Assembly (NCBI GenBank): GCA_025463605.1
Contig: JAODAV010000001.1
Span: forward strand, 248,001-312,000
Reading direction: 5' to 3'
DNA length: 64,000 nucleotides
From: Rhodoglobus sp.
GTDB lineage: Bacteria; Actinomycetota; Actinomycetes; Actinomycetales; Microbacteriaceae
Below the pieces are notes generated by a model, which was not told the origin of the DNA, did no database searches, and saw only the letters and a program-made list of their open reading frames with translations. Shown piece by piece: positions 9,269 through 15,781 of this stretch (the first letter of the stretch is position 1; each line of letters opens with the position of its first letter). Made by a program: the position numbers and the translations under genes.

Positions 9269-10327
9269 CTACTGAATTTCGATCCTGAAGTCGGACGTAG
9301 ACGCGTCGGGGTTGAGCGTCGAGGACATCGACTTGATGTCGTACGGCGGAAGACCCGAACCGAACTGCTCGATGTACTGGTCGATGTTGTCCGAGTTGAC
9401 GAGGAGGTAGTCCATGACAACGTAGGGCTCTTTCGGCTCATTGCCGTTCAGGTAGTCCCACAGCATGATGTACGCGAAACCGCCATCGATGAACTGGCCT
9501 CCGGCTGCGGCCAGAATGTCGCCGGCCGCAATGCCCGCTGACCCAGCGGCTTCGGCATCGAAGCCGGTGATGTTCACAGTTCCGCTCTCACCGGCCTTGT
9601 CGAGGGCCGCCACCGCGCCCACGGCTCCGCCGTCCGCGAAGCTCCAGTACCCGTCGAAACCTGGCCCCGGGTAGGCCGACAAGTAGTTCTGCGCAGCCGT
9701 GATCCCCTCCTGCTCGAGTTCGACCCCGTACTGCACCTGGAGGACTTCGAAGTCCTGATGTTCTTTCGCGAAGTCAAGTAGTCCGGCTACCCGCTGTTCG
9801 GCAACCGAACTGCCCTTGGTTCCGGTCGTTGCAACGATCTTTCGTGACCCAGCGTCATAGAGAGCCTGCGCTGTCAGCATCGCTCCCTGATGGCTGTCGG
9901 CTCCGACGAAACCGAGGTAGGAGGGATACTTCTTCGCGTCTGGCTCGAACCCGGGAGTGCGCTCGGCGAATACCAGCGGAATGCCCGCCTTGTCAGTCAC
10001 CTTGATGAGTGCAGGAGCGAGCGCGTCTGTGACGGAAGCAGCGATGATCCCGTCCACGCCCTGTGAAACAAACGTCTCCATGATTTGCAGCTGCTTGGAC
10101 TCGTCTTGGTTCGCGTCTGCGACGATGAGCTCGCCGCCCAGCTCCTCGGCCACGTGCTTCATGAAGTCGGCTTCCGTCTTCCAGAACGGACTTGCCAGTA
10201 CGGGAACGCTGAAACCGATTGTGAACTTGGGTTCTTCGTCGGTTGCGCTCGGGCTCGCCGCACATCCGCTCATGACCAACGCTGCGGATACGGATAACAC
10301 AAGTGATGCGGCAAGTCTCTTTCGCAC
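9269..10327 (-). CDS. Periplasmic-binding-type lipoprotein of the ABC importer
   Basis: 352-aa substrate-binding protein of the ribose/LacI-like fold. The signal peptide ends in a lipobox (VMSGC, C22), so it should be a lipoprotein on the outer face of the membrane. The mature part shows two lobes: TIGFSVPVLASPFWKTEADFMKHVAEELG at the start, the FVSQGVDGIIAASVTDALAPALIKVTDKAGIPLVFAER hinge region, and GFDGYWSFADGGAVGAVAALDKAG further on. The GTG start at 10327 has GGAGA 6 bases upstream. It heads the operon, as binding proteins usually do. The ligand is not recognisable. Family membership is certain. Confidence 0.92.
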   Translation of the reverse strand: MRKRLAASLVLSVSAALVMSGCAASPSATDEEPKFTIGFSVPVLASPFWKTEADFMKHVAEELGGELIVADANQDESKQLQIMETFVSQGVDGIIAASVTDALAPALIKVTDKAGIPLVFAERTPGFEPDAKKYPSYLGFVGADSHQGAMLTAQALYDAGSRKIVATTGTKGSSVAEQRVAGLLDFAKEHQDFEVLQVQYGVELEQEGITAAQNYLSAYPGPGFDGYWSFADGGAVGAVAALDKAGESGTVNITGFDAEAAGSAGIAAGDILAAAGGQFIDGGFAYIMLWDYLNGNEPKEPYVVMDYLLVNSDNIDQYIEQFGSGLPPYDIKSMSSTLNPDASTSDFRIEIQ

Positions 10328-10365
10328 TGCTTTTCTCCAATCGTCGAATGCTGCTTTCGGAGCAA

Positions 10366-10393
10366 GTTATCGTATACAAGAACCCGCATGCAA
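10366..10393 (-). promoter_or_regulatory. Candidate promoter with embedded GntR-like operator
   Basis: On the minus strand TTGCAT (10388-10393) and GATAAC (10366-10371) are spaced by 16 bases, a fair vegetative promoter for the operon starting at 10327. Within the spacer and into the -10 lies TTGTATACGA (10370-10379 in minus-strand sense), a near-palindrome around GTATAC of the kind bound by FCD-type GntR repressors. Position and form fit repression by the regulator at 2010. By-eye call. Confidence 0.4.
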
Positions 10394-10507
10394 ATTGCGG
10401 AGCATCATTTCACGGCGTCGAAACATTGGCGTCACGGCCACGAAACATCGAAGCATTTCAGAGCGACGAGGCACCCGTATCTCGGGGCCGGCGGCGCTCT
10501 CGATAGC

Positions 10508-10525
10508 GGACCCTAGGGGATTTGA
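10508..10525 (-). repeat. 18-bp copy of the tRNA-Ala 3' end (att-like)
   Basis: Bases 10508-10525 are identical over 18 bases to 10621-10638, the 3' acceptor and T-stem end of the tRNA-Ala gene, in the same orientation. Partial tRNA 3' ends in direct repeat are the usual trace of a tyrosine-recombinase integration at a tRNA gene. Here the copies are only 113 bp apart, so no element remains between them. It may be a relic, or one end of an element whose other end has been lost. Confidence 0.6.
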
Positions 10526-10547
10526 CGCCCCAAGTGCCGCGAGGGTT

Positions 10548-10621
10548 CACCGCCGTGAAGCACGCCGCCCGGCCTTAACGAAAGAACGCCGCCTCACTGG
10601 GCGGCGTACTTCACGGCTGTG
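10548..10621 (-). terminator. Large hairpin with alternative stems downstream of tRNA-Ala
   Basis: A 23-base arm at 10548-10570 pairs with 10599-10621 at 21 of 23 positions. A second, 8-base perfect stem (10586-10593 with 10600-10607) uses part of the same right arm. The two folds exclude each other. The structure lies directly after the tRNA 3' end on the minus strand and before the operon promoter, so it should end tRNA transcription and insulate the operon. There is no long U-run. Confidence 0.6.
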
Positions 10622-10692
10622 GACCCTAGGGGATTTGAACCCCTGACCTCCTCGATGCGAACGAGGCGCGCTACCAACTGCGCCAAGGGCCC
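10620..10692 (-). tRNA. tRNA-Ala (anticodon CGC)
   Basis: A complete 73-base cloverleaf can be folded on the minus strand. It has a 7-bp acceptor stem (GGGCCCT with AGGGTCC, one G-U pair), a D-stem GCGC/GCGC, a 5-bp anticodon stem CCTCG/CGAGG with loop TTCGCAT, and a T-arm AGGGG TTCAAAT CCCCT. The discriminator is A. The anticodon CGC reads the alanine codon GCG. The CCA end is not encoded. Confidence 0.97.
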
Positions 10693-10737
10693 CTGATCCG
10701 ACGCGCGAGCGAAGGCTCAGATGCGTTAGCTAGGTTA

Positions 10738-11874
10738 TCAGAACACGTAGCGACCGAATCTCGCCAGGTCAGCGAGAGTGAAGGCGGCATCGCCGAGGCC
10801 GACCTCGAGGAGGCGGTCGAACATCCTGGGGTCATTGCGACCGGCGCGGATGACGGTGTCGAGCACGAGCGGAAAATCGATGATGCGGTACAGCGTCGTG
10901 GTCTGCCGGTATTGGCGGCCGAACCGTGCGTGGAGTGCCGCGGCATAGTTCGCGCCCGGCGCCGAGCTCAGGGCGGCGCGACCCGCCATGGCGCCCGACG
11001 CGATCGCGCTGTGAATGCCCTCGCCCGTGAACGGGTTGATGAGGCTCGCCGCATCGCCGACGAGCAGCACGTTGCCGACCGCCGGGCGTGGCCGACTCAC
11101 GGTGAGCGGCAGCGTGTGGCCCGTAAGCGCGACGCCCTCGAGGTCGAACTCGGGCAGCAGCGCACCCAGCCGCCGCTCCAGGTGGGCGCGACTGTGCTCC
11201 TTCGCCGCAGACGAGAGACCGTAGCCGACGTTGGTCGTGCCGTCAGCAACCGGAAACGCCCACGCGTAGCAGAGTCCCCCGGAGCGCTGGCTGTCCCACC
11301 GGATCGTGAGCTCCCGCTTGCTGCCGTCGGGCGTCGGGGCATAGCCGCGGATCGCCACGGCGAGCGAACGCCCGTGATTCGTGGGCTCGCCGATCAGGCG
11401 CCGCACGACGGAGTTGCTACCGTCGGCGCCGATCACGACGGGTGCGCGCCAGCGTCCGTTGACGAGAGTGACGGATGCCCCCTGCCGCTCGAGACTCGCA
11501 ACCTTGGCCACCTCGAACTCGGCGCCCGCCACCATCGCCGCGCGCAGCAGCCGCGCATCGAAGACGGCCCGGCGGATGACGTAGCCCGGGCTCGTCGTCA
11601 CGGCTCCCGCGTTGCCGCCGCTTGGACCGATGAGGCGCACGGTGGCGACGCTCTCCTCCGGGCGTACCGCGTGCACCCCCAGTGACTCGAGCTCCGCGAC
11701 AGCGTGCGGGGCGATACCGTCACCGCACACCTTGTCGCGCCCGAACGGTGCTCGATCGAGCAGCAGCACACGGGCATCCGGCTTCGATCGCAAGGCGGCG
11801 ATGGCCGCGGCAGACCCCGCTGGACCTGCCCCGACGACGATCAGGTCCCAGTCGCGGCGGCCGCCGGAAGGCAT
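10738..11874 (-). CDS. Geranylgeranyl reductase family FAD-dependent oxidoreductase
   Basis: 378-aa flavoprotein. The dinucleotide-binding motif is at the N-terminus (LIVVGAGPAGSAAA), followed by DRAPFGRDKVCGDGI, which is typical of the geranylgeranyl reductase/digeranylgeranylglycerophospholipid reductase group. The second FAD motif is VLLVGDAASLINPFTGEGIHSAI. Such enzymes saturate isoprenoid chains; in actinobacteria they are often thought to act on menaquinone or other prenyl lipids. The ATG at 11874 overlaps the stop of the upstream membrane-protein gene by one base (TGATG), so the long upstream extension of the frame is not coding. The exact substrate is unknown. Confidence 0.85.
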   Translation of the reverse strand: MPSGGRRDWDLIVVGAGPAGSAAAIAALRSKPDARVLLLDRAPFGRDKVCGDGIAPHAVAELESLGVHAVRPEESVATVRLIGPSGGNAGAVTTSPGYVIRRAVFDARLLRAAMVAGAEFEVAKVASLERQGASVTLVNGRWRAPVVIGADGSNSVVRRLIGEPTNHGRSLAVAIRGYAPTPDGSKRELTIRWDSQRSGGLCYAWAFPVADGTTNVGYGLSSAAKEHSRAHLERRLGALLPEFDLEGVALTGHTLPLTVSRPRPAVGNVLLVGDAASLINPFTGEGIHSAIASGAMAGRAALSSAPGANYAAALHARFGRQYRQTTTLYRIIDFPLVLDTVIRAGRNDPRMFDRLLEVGLGDAAFTLADLARFGRYVF

Positions 11875-12719
11875 CAGCCTGCGGCGCGGCGGCGAGCGAG
11901 CACAGCGTCGAGATCCGGTGCGGAGCGCGAGGTGTCTTCGATGATGCCCATCCTCGCGAAGGGGCTCGCCGCCCGGGCCGCTGCGGGGCGCACAGGGCCG
12001 GCCTCGCGCTGGGTCTCGCGCAGCGCGCGCTCCGCTGCCGCAGATGCGAGCGCGAGTTCGAACGCGGGATCGGCGGCCGGTGCGATCTCTGCCGCCGGTC
12101 GCGATAGATAAAGGGGCTTCGGAACGGGAACCGGGGTCCACTCCGGCTGCCGTTGCTCGGCGACTCGCTCGACGGCGGCACCCAGGGAGGTGCGGCGGGC
12201 CGGGCGCGCCACAGAGGTTCGGCGCAAGCGTGCGGCATCGGCGAGCCGGCCGAGCATCGCCACGGAACCCAGCGCGGAGAAACCCGCCACGACGAGCACG
12301 ACCCACGAGCCCACCACGGGTCCAGCGGTGAGGATGAGCGAGAGCTGCACTATCGACACCACGGTGGAGGCCAGCATGACGGCGGACATGAGCATGCGGC
12401 CACGACGCATGCGGCGACGAGCCAGCGACGCCGCATCGAGTACAACCGGTGCAAATGGGCGCACCACGGGTCGCCCTACAGAGACGGGACCCTCGACCCG
12501 CAACTGCTGAGCAACGCGGCGAGCAGCGGCCTCGGCTCGAACGGCGGCGGGCAGCTCCGCGGTCTCCGCGAGTATACGGATGGTCTGCTGCAGCCTCACG
12601 GCGTTGCGCTCCGTCGCGAGATACTCGCGGCGCCGCAGCCAGTTCGGCACGAGGTAGACGAGCCACAGGCCAGCCGCGATGGCAAGCATGATGCCGCCGC
12701 CGATGCCCGTGAATTCCAT
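11874..12719 (-). CDS. Conserved membrane protein of unknown function
   Basis: 281-aa protein I cannot assign to a characterised family. A membrane segment lies at the N-terminus (about residues 8-26, IMLAIAAGLWLVYLVPNWL), followed by a charged helical stretch. A pair of membrane helices comes at about 108-155 (LMSAVMLASTVVSIVQLSLIL and VVLVVAGFSALGSVAMLG). The last 120 residues form an Ala/Arg/Pro-rich, probably disordered cytoplasmic tail. It sits between the acetyltransferase and the flavoprotein, and similar proteins occupy this place in other Microbacteriaceae, where they are sometimes called large exoproteins. Stop and start overlap with the flavoprotein gene shows co-expression. Confidence 0.75.
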   Translation of the reverse strand: MEFTGIGGGIMLAIAAGLWLVYLVPNWLRRREYLATERNAVRLQQTIRILAETAELPAAVRAEAAARRVAQQLRVEGPVSVGRPVVRPFAPVVLDAASLARRRMRRGRMLMSAVMLASTVVSIVQLSLILTAGPVVGSWVVLVVAGFSALGSVAMLGRLADAARLRRTSVARPARRTSLGAAVERVAEQRQPEWTPVPVPKPLYLSRPAAEIAPAADPAFELALASAAAERALRETQREAGPVRPAAARAASPFARMGIIEDTSRSAPDLDAVLARRRAAG

Positions 12720-12779
12720 GGCTCTACGGTACGGTCGTCGAGGCTCTCGAAGCGACTGCCACGCCAGAGCGAGCCCCGC

Positions 12780-13427
12780 CTAGATAAGAGGTCGCGCGGC
12801 CTTCGCGCGATCGGACGCGGGAACCTCGGCATCCTTCTCCAGTGCCTTGCCATCGAGCCAGCGCCGCAGCACACCCGTCGGCAGCTCGTCGACCGTAAGC
12901 GCGAAGCAGAAGTGGTCGCGCCAGTCACCGTTGATGTGGATGTACCGCCGCCGCAGCCCCTCGTAGCGAAAACCCAACTTCTCCACGACTCGAAGCGAAG
13001 GCTCGTTCTCCGGGCGGATGCAGATCTCCATGCGGTGCAGCCCCACCGCGAAGAAACAGTGATCAGTGGCGAGTGCGACGGCGGTGGGGGTCACGCCCTT
13101 GCCCGCGAACTTCTCCGACACCCAGTAGCCGATCGTCGCCGATGACAGCGAGCCGTAGGCGATGGATGACACGTTGAGCTGCCCCGCGAGCCGCCCGTCG
13201 TACTCGATCACGAACGGGATGCCGAGGCCCGCGCGCGCGTTCTGCTGCAGGCTGCGGATGCTCGAGCGCACGTCGAAACTCATCGGCCCGTGCGGGTTGG
13301 TCGCCTCCCACTTGCGCAGCCAGGACCGGTTCTCGGCGAGTTCCCGTTCGAGCGCTCGCGCGTCGCGAAGCCGGATCGGGCGGATCGTCGTAAGGCCCTC
13401 ACTGAGGGTGGGGATGGTCGACGCCAT
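12780..13427 (-). CDS. GNAT N-acetyltransferase, RimJ/RimL type
   Basis: 215-aa acetyltransferase of the ribosomal-protein N-acetyltransferase type. The core is VIEYDGRLAGQLNVSSIAYGSLSSATIGYWVSEKFAGKGVTPTAVALATDHCFFAVGLHRMEICIRPENEPSLRVVEKLGFRYEGLRRRYIHINGDWRDHFCFALT. This includes the acetyl-CoA loop (KFAGKGVTPTA) and the NxxSxxVxxKLGF motif. The ATG at 13427 lies two bases after the galU stop, so the two are one transcript. The natural acceptor (protein N-terminus or small molecule) is not known. This order is conserved in relatives. Confidence 0.85.
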   Translation of the reverse strand: MASTIPTLSEGLTTIRPIRLRDARALERELAENRSWLRKWEATNPHGPMSFDVRSSIRSLQQNARAGLGIPFVIEYDGRLAGQLNVSSIAYGSLSSATIGYWVSEKFAGKGVTPTAVALATDHCFFAVGLHRMEICIRPENEPSLRVVEKLGFRYEGLRRRYIHINGDWRDHFCFALTVDELPTGVLRRWLDGKALEKDAEVPASDRAKAARPLI

Positions 13428-13429
13428 GG

Positions 13430-14320
13430 TCAGTCCAGGGAGCTGGCGAACTGCTTGAGCCAAGGGCGGAGCTCGGGCCCGAGGTCGTGGCGCTCCACGG
13501 CGAGCTGCACGATCGCCTTGATGTAGTCGAGTCGGTCCCCGGTGTCGTAGCGCCGACCGCGGAACACGACCCCGTACACGCCGCCCGCGATGTTCTCGCT
13601 CGCCATCACCTGCAGCGCATCGGTGAGCTGAATTTCGCCGCCCTTGCCGGGCTGTGTGCGCTCGAGCACGTCGAAGACCTCCGGCTGCAGCACATAGCGC
13701 CCGATGATCGCAAGGTTGGAGGGGGCGGTACCGTTTACCGGCTTCTCCACGAGATCGGTGATGCGCACGATGTCTTCGGTCTCAGTCGCCTCGACCGTCG
13801 CGATTCCGTAGAGGTGGGCGGCCTCCGGCTCCACCTCGAGGAGCGCGATGACGGATGCGTTGCGCGCGGCCTGCTCCGAGATCATGCGCGACAGCAGCAC
13901 ATCCCGTTCGTCGATGAGGTCATCACCCAGCAGCACGGCGAACGGCTCGCGGCCCACGTGCATGTGGGCCCGCAGAACGGCGTGACCGAGACCGCGCGGG
14001 TCGCCCTGGCGCACGTAGTGCATGTCGGCGAGGTCGTTCGAGTACTCGACCTTCTTGAGGCGGTCGACGTCGCCCTTCTCCTCGAGGGTGGCTTCGAGCT
14101 CCGTCATGCGGTCGAAATGGTTCTCGAGCGCGTTCTTGTTGCGACCCGTGATCATGAGCACGTCGTGGAGACCGGCCGCGACGGCCTCCTCCACTACGTA
14201 CTGGATCGCGGGCTTATCCACCACCGGAAGCATCTCCTTGGGCATTGCCTTGGTCGCGGGCAGGAACCGTGTTCCGAGGCCTGCTGCGGGGATGACTGCC
14301 TTGGTGATCTGAAACGCCAT
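13430..14320 (-). CDS. galU: UTP--glucose-1-phosphate uridylyltransferase
   Basis: 296-aa GalU. The N-terminal nucleotide-binding motif VIPAAGLGTRFLPATKAMPKEMLP is complete, and IQYVVEEAVAAGLHDVLMITGR, AVLLGDDLID and the late motif EIQLTDALQ are all present. It makes UDP-glucose for cell-wall and exopolysaccharide precursors. Length and motifs match active enzymes. It is divergent from the formyltetrahydrofolate cyclo-ligase gene across a 92-base region that must hold both promoters. Confidence 0.96.
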   Translation of the reverse strand: MAFQITKAVIPAAGLGTRFLPATKAMPKEMLPVVDKPAIQYVVEEAVAAGLHDVLMITGRNKNALENHFDRMTELEATLEEKGDVDRLKKVEYSNDLADMHYVRQGDPRGLGHAVLRAHMHVGREPFAVLLGDDLIDERDVLLSRMISEQAARNASVIALLEVEPEAAHLYGIATVEATETEDIVRITDLVEKPVNGTAPSNLAIIGRYVLQPEVFDVLERTQPGKGGEIQLTDALQVMASENIAGGVYGVVFRGRRYDTGDRLDYIKAIVQLAVERHDLGPELRPWLKQFASSLD

Positions 14321-14399
14321 GCCTTCGAGACTATCGGGCCGCGGTAGAGCTCTCGTGTCGCGAGACGGTCGGCGACGTCGTGCCTGGTACCGCGGTAAT

Positions 14400-14405
14400 T
14401 ACACT
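14400..14405 (+). promoter_or_regulatory. Candidate -10 element giving a leaderless transcript
   Basis: TACACT at 14400-14405 lies 7 bases before the ATG at 14413, and there is no ribosome-binding site before that ATG. This spacing fits transcription starting at or next to the A of the start codon, as is common in actinobacteria. An 8-bp inverted repeat, CCGCGGTA (14339-14346) and TACCGCGG (14388-14395), brackets the divergent region. Confidence 0.4.
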
Positions 14406-14412
14406 TGACCCC

Positions 14413-14988
14413 ATGACCGATGCCAGTCATGAGAAGCGGGCCCTGCGCGCAGAACTGCGCGAGCGCCGTCGCATCACCACCTCGAAGGAACGCGAGGAAG
14501 CGGATGCCGCGATCACCCGGAACCTCATCGACCTGACCAGCGGCCTCGGTTCCCGTTCTATCGCCGCGTACCTCTCGACACCCGAGGAGCCTGCCACGCG
14601 GGAGTTTCTCGAGTGGGCGTGCGACAACGACATCCGCGTGCTGCTGCCGGTGTCCCGCGCAGACGGACTTCTCGACTGGGCCCCGTTCGACGGCAAAGAC
14701 GAAGACGAAGACCTGTTCGGAATGCCGACACCCACCAGCGAGTTGCTGGGCCCCATCGCGATCAACGAAGTGGATCTCATCATCGTGCCGGCGGCATCCG
14801 TCGACCGCACCGGCATGCGGATGGGCTGGGGTCGCGGCTACTTCGACAAGACCCTCGGATCGATGGAGGGCTGCCCTCCGGTCTATGCTGTGATCTTCGA
14901 CCACGAATTAGTGGACAGCGTGCCGAGCGAACGTCACGACCAGCGCGTCAACGGAGTGGTCACCCCCTCCGGCATCGTCGCCTTCTGA
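14413..14988 (+). CDS. 5-formyltetrahydrofolate cyclo-ligase
   Basis: 191-aa enzyme that converts 5-formyltetrahydrofolate to 5,10-methenyltetrahydrofolate with ATP, returning it to the one-carbon pool. The basic N-terminus KRALRAELRERRR, the central YLSTPEEPATREFLEWA, the PAASVDRTGMRMGWGRGYFDKTL motif (nucleotide and folate binding) and the C-terminal HDQRVNGVVTPSGI are all as in the family. The start is ATG 14413, apparently leaderless. It is followed 18 bases later by the FmdB-type gene, the usual neighbour in this lineage. Confidence 0.93.
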   Translation: MTDASHEKRALRAELRERRRITTSKEREEADAAITRNLIDLTSGLGSRSIAAYLSTPEEPATREFLEWACDNDIRVLLPVSRADGLLDWAPFDGKDEDEDLFGMPTPTSELLGPIAINEVDLIIVPAASVDRTGMRMGWGRGYFDKTLGSMEGCPPVYAVIFDHELVDSVPSERHDQRVNGVVTPSGIVAF

Positions 14989-15006
14989 TCCACCGTAAGG
15001 ATTGCC

Positions 15007-15348
15007 TTGCCCACCTATTCCTATCGCTGCACCGAATGCGACAACGCCTTCGACATCCAGCAGACGTTCACGGATAACTCCCTCACCGTCTGCCCGGTGT
15101 GCGGCGGCAAGCTGCGCAAAGTCTTCTCCCCCGTCGGTGTGACGTTCAGCGGCTCGGGTTTCTACCGCACGGACTCCCGCGCAAAGCCCGCGTCGGACTC
15201 GAGCTCGGCGTCGTCTTCGTCGTCTTCGTCGTCTTCGGACTCGGGGTCGTCGGGCTCCTCGTCGGGCTCCTCGGACAAACCGAAGAAGAGCGCGCAGCCC
15301 GCGGCCTCCTCCAGCAGCTCCACCTCGTCGGGGAACACGAGTAGTTAG
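15007..15348 (+). CDS. FmdB-type zinc ribbon protein with serine-rich tail
   Basis: 113-aa protein. The first 50 residues are the FmdB/CxxC_CxxC_SSSS zinc ribbon: MPTYSYRCTECDNAFDIQQ with C8/C11, and CPVCGGKL with C29/C32, then FSPVGVTFSGSGFYRTD. The remaining half is an almost pure serine run with Gly, Asp and a short lysine patch, probably disordered. The start is TTG, preceded by AAGGA. The function of the family is not established; a regulatory or metal-linked role is often assumed. It follows the cyclo-ligase gene in the same direction. Confidence 0.88.
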   Translation: MPTYSYRCTECDNAFDIQQTFTDNSLTVCPVCGGKLRKVFSPVGVTFSGSGFYRTDSRAKPASDSSSASSSSSSSSSDSGSSGSSSGSSDKPKKSAQPAASSSSSTSSGNTSS

Positions 15349-15407
15349 CAGAGGCCTGTTGTCTCGACAGCGCGCATAGCGCTCCCGCTGAGAAGCGGAG
15401 GGGCGGG

Positions 15408-15638
15408 TCAGGCCCAGTGCGGCGGCTTGTCCTGTTTGAGTCGCTCGTCGTTCTCGGTCGCCACATGGCGTGCCGGTTCGGGCGCGGGCCTCGGGTCGGA
15501 ACCCAGAGGCGGCTGTGTCGTCACCCGGCGGTGCCGCGCCCGGGTGCCGGGCGCCGCGATCTCGGGCGAATCGGCGCGGTGCGCGGGAGCGGACTGCCCG
15601 GGCTCACGCTGAGCGTCTTGGGGCGGCAGATCGGTCAC
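15408..15638 (-). CDS. Small hypothetical protein, Pro/Arg/Ala-rich
   Basis: Possible 76-aa protein starting at GTG 15638, only weakly preceded by a ribosome-binding site. It is hydrophilic and proline- and arginine-rich throughout, with no membrane segment, cysteine pair or known motif, so it would be disordered. It is the only sizeable minus-strand frame in the 415-base stretch between the FmdB-type gene and the helicase-like gene, and would be the next gene after 15765 on that strand. Composition of this kind also arises by chance in high-GC DNA, so I am not convinced it is expressed. Confidence 0.3.
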   Translation of the reverse strand: MTDLPPQDAQREPGQSAPAHRADSPEIAAPGTRARHRRVTTQPPLGSDPRPAPEPARHVATENDERLKQDKPPHWA

Positions 15639-15688
15639 ACTGCAGCCTAATCGCGCCGCCCGCCGAAGCCCGAACCCGCTAGCCCTGT

Positions 15689-15781
15689 CGGAAATTCAGG
15701 AGTTAGCGTCGACGGCAGGTCGTGGTGCCCCGAGTTCAAGCCACGGGCGCGCGCCTCTAGCCGCTTACTCCTGATTTTCCG
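15689..15781 (-). repeat. 20-bp inverted repeat overlapping a stop codon
   Basis: 15689-15708 and 15762-15781 are inverted copies matching at 18 of 20 positions, 53 bases apart. The right arm contains the last codons and TAA of the helicase-like gene, so the mRNA would fold into a long hairpin straight after translation ends. It may be the terminator for that gene or one member of a dispersed REP-like family whose core is TCAGGAGT. I see no third copy in this window. Confidence 0.55.

Noticed and set aside
10738-12666. 642-codon open frame on the minus strand
   Set aside because: Only its last 378 codons are the flavoprotein. The first part is the out-of-phase shadow of the membrane-protein gene 11874-12719, and the ATG at 11874 overlaps that gene's stop.
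15200-15345. Repetitive tcg/tcc tract as a possible tandem repeat or CRISPR-like array
   Set aside because: It is the coding sequence for the serine-rich tail of the FmdB-type protein; there are no spacers of regular length.
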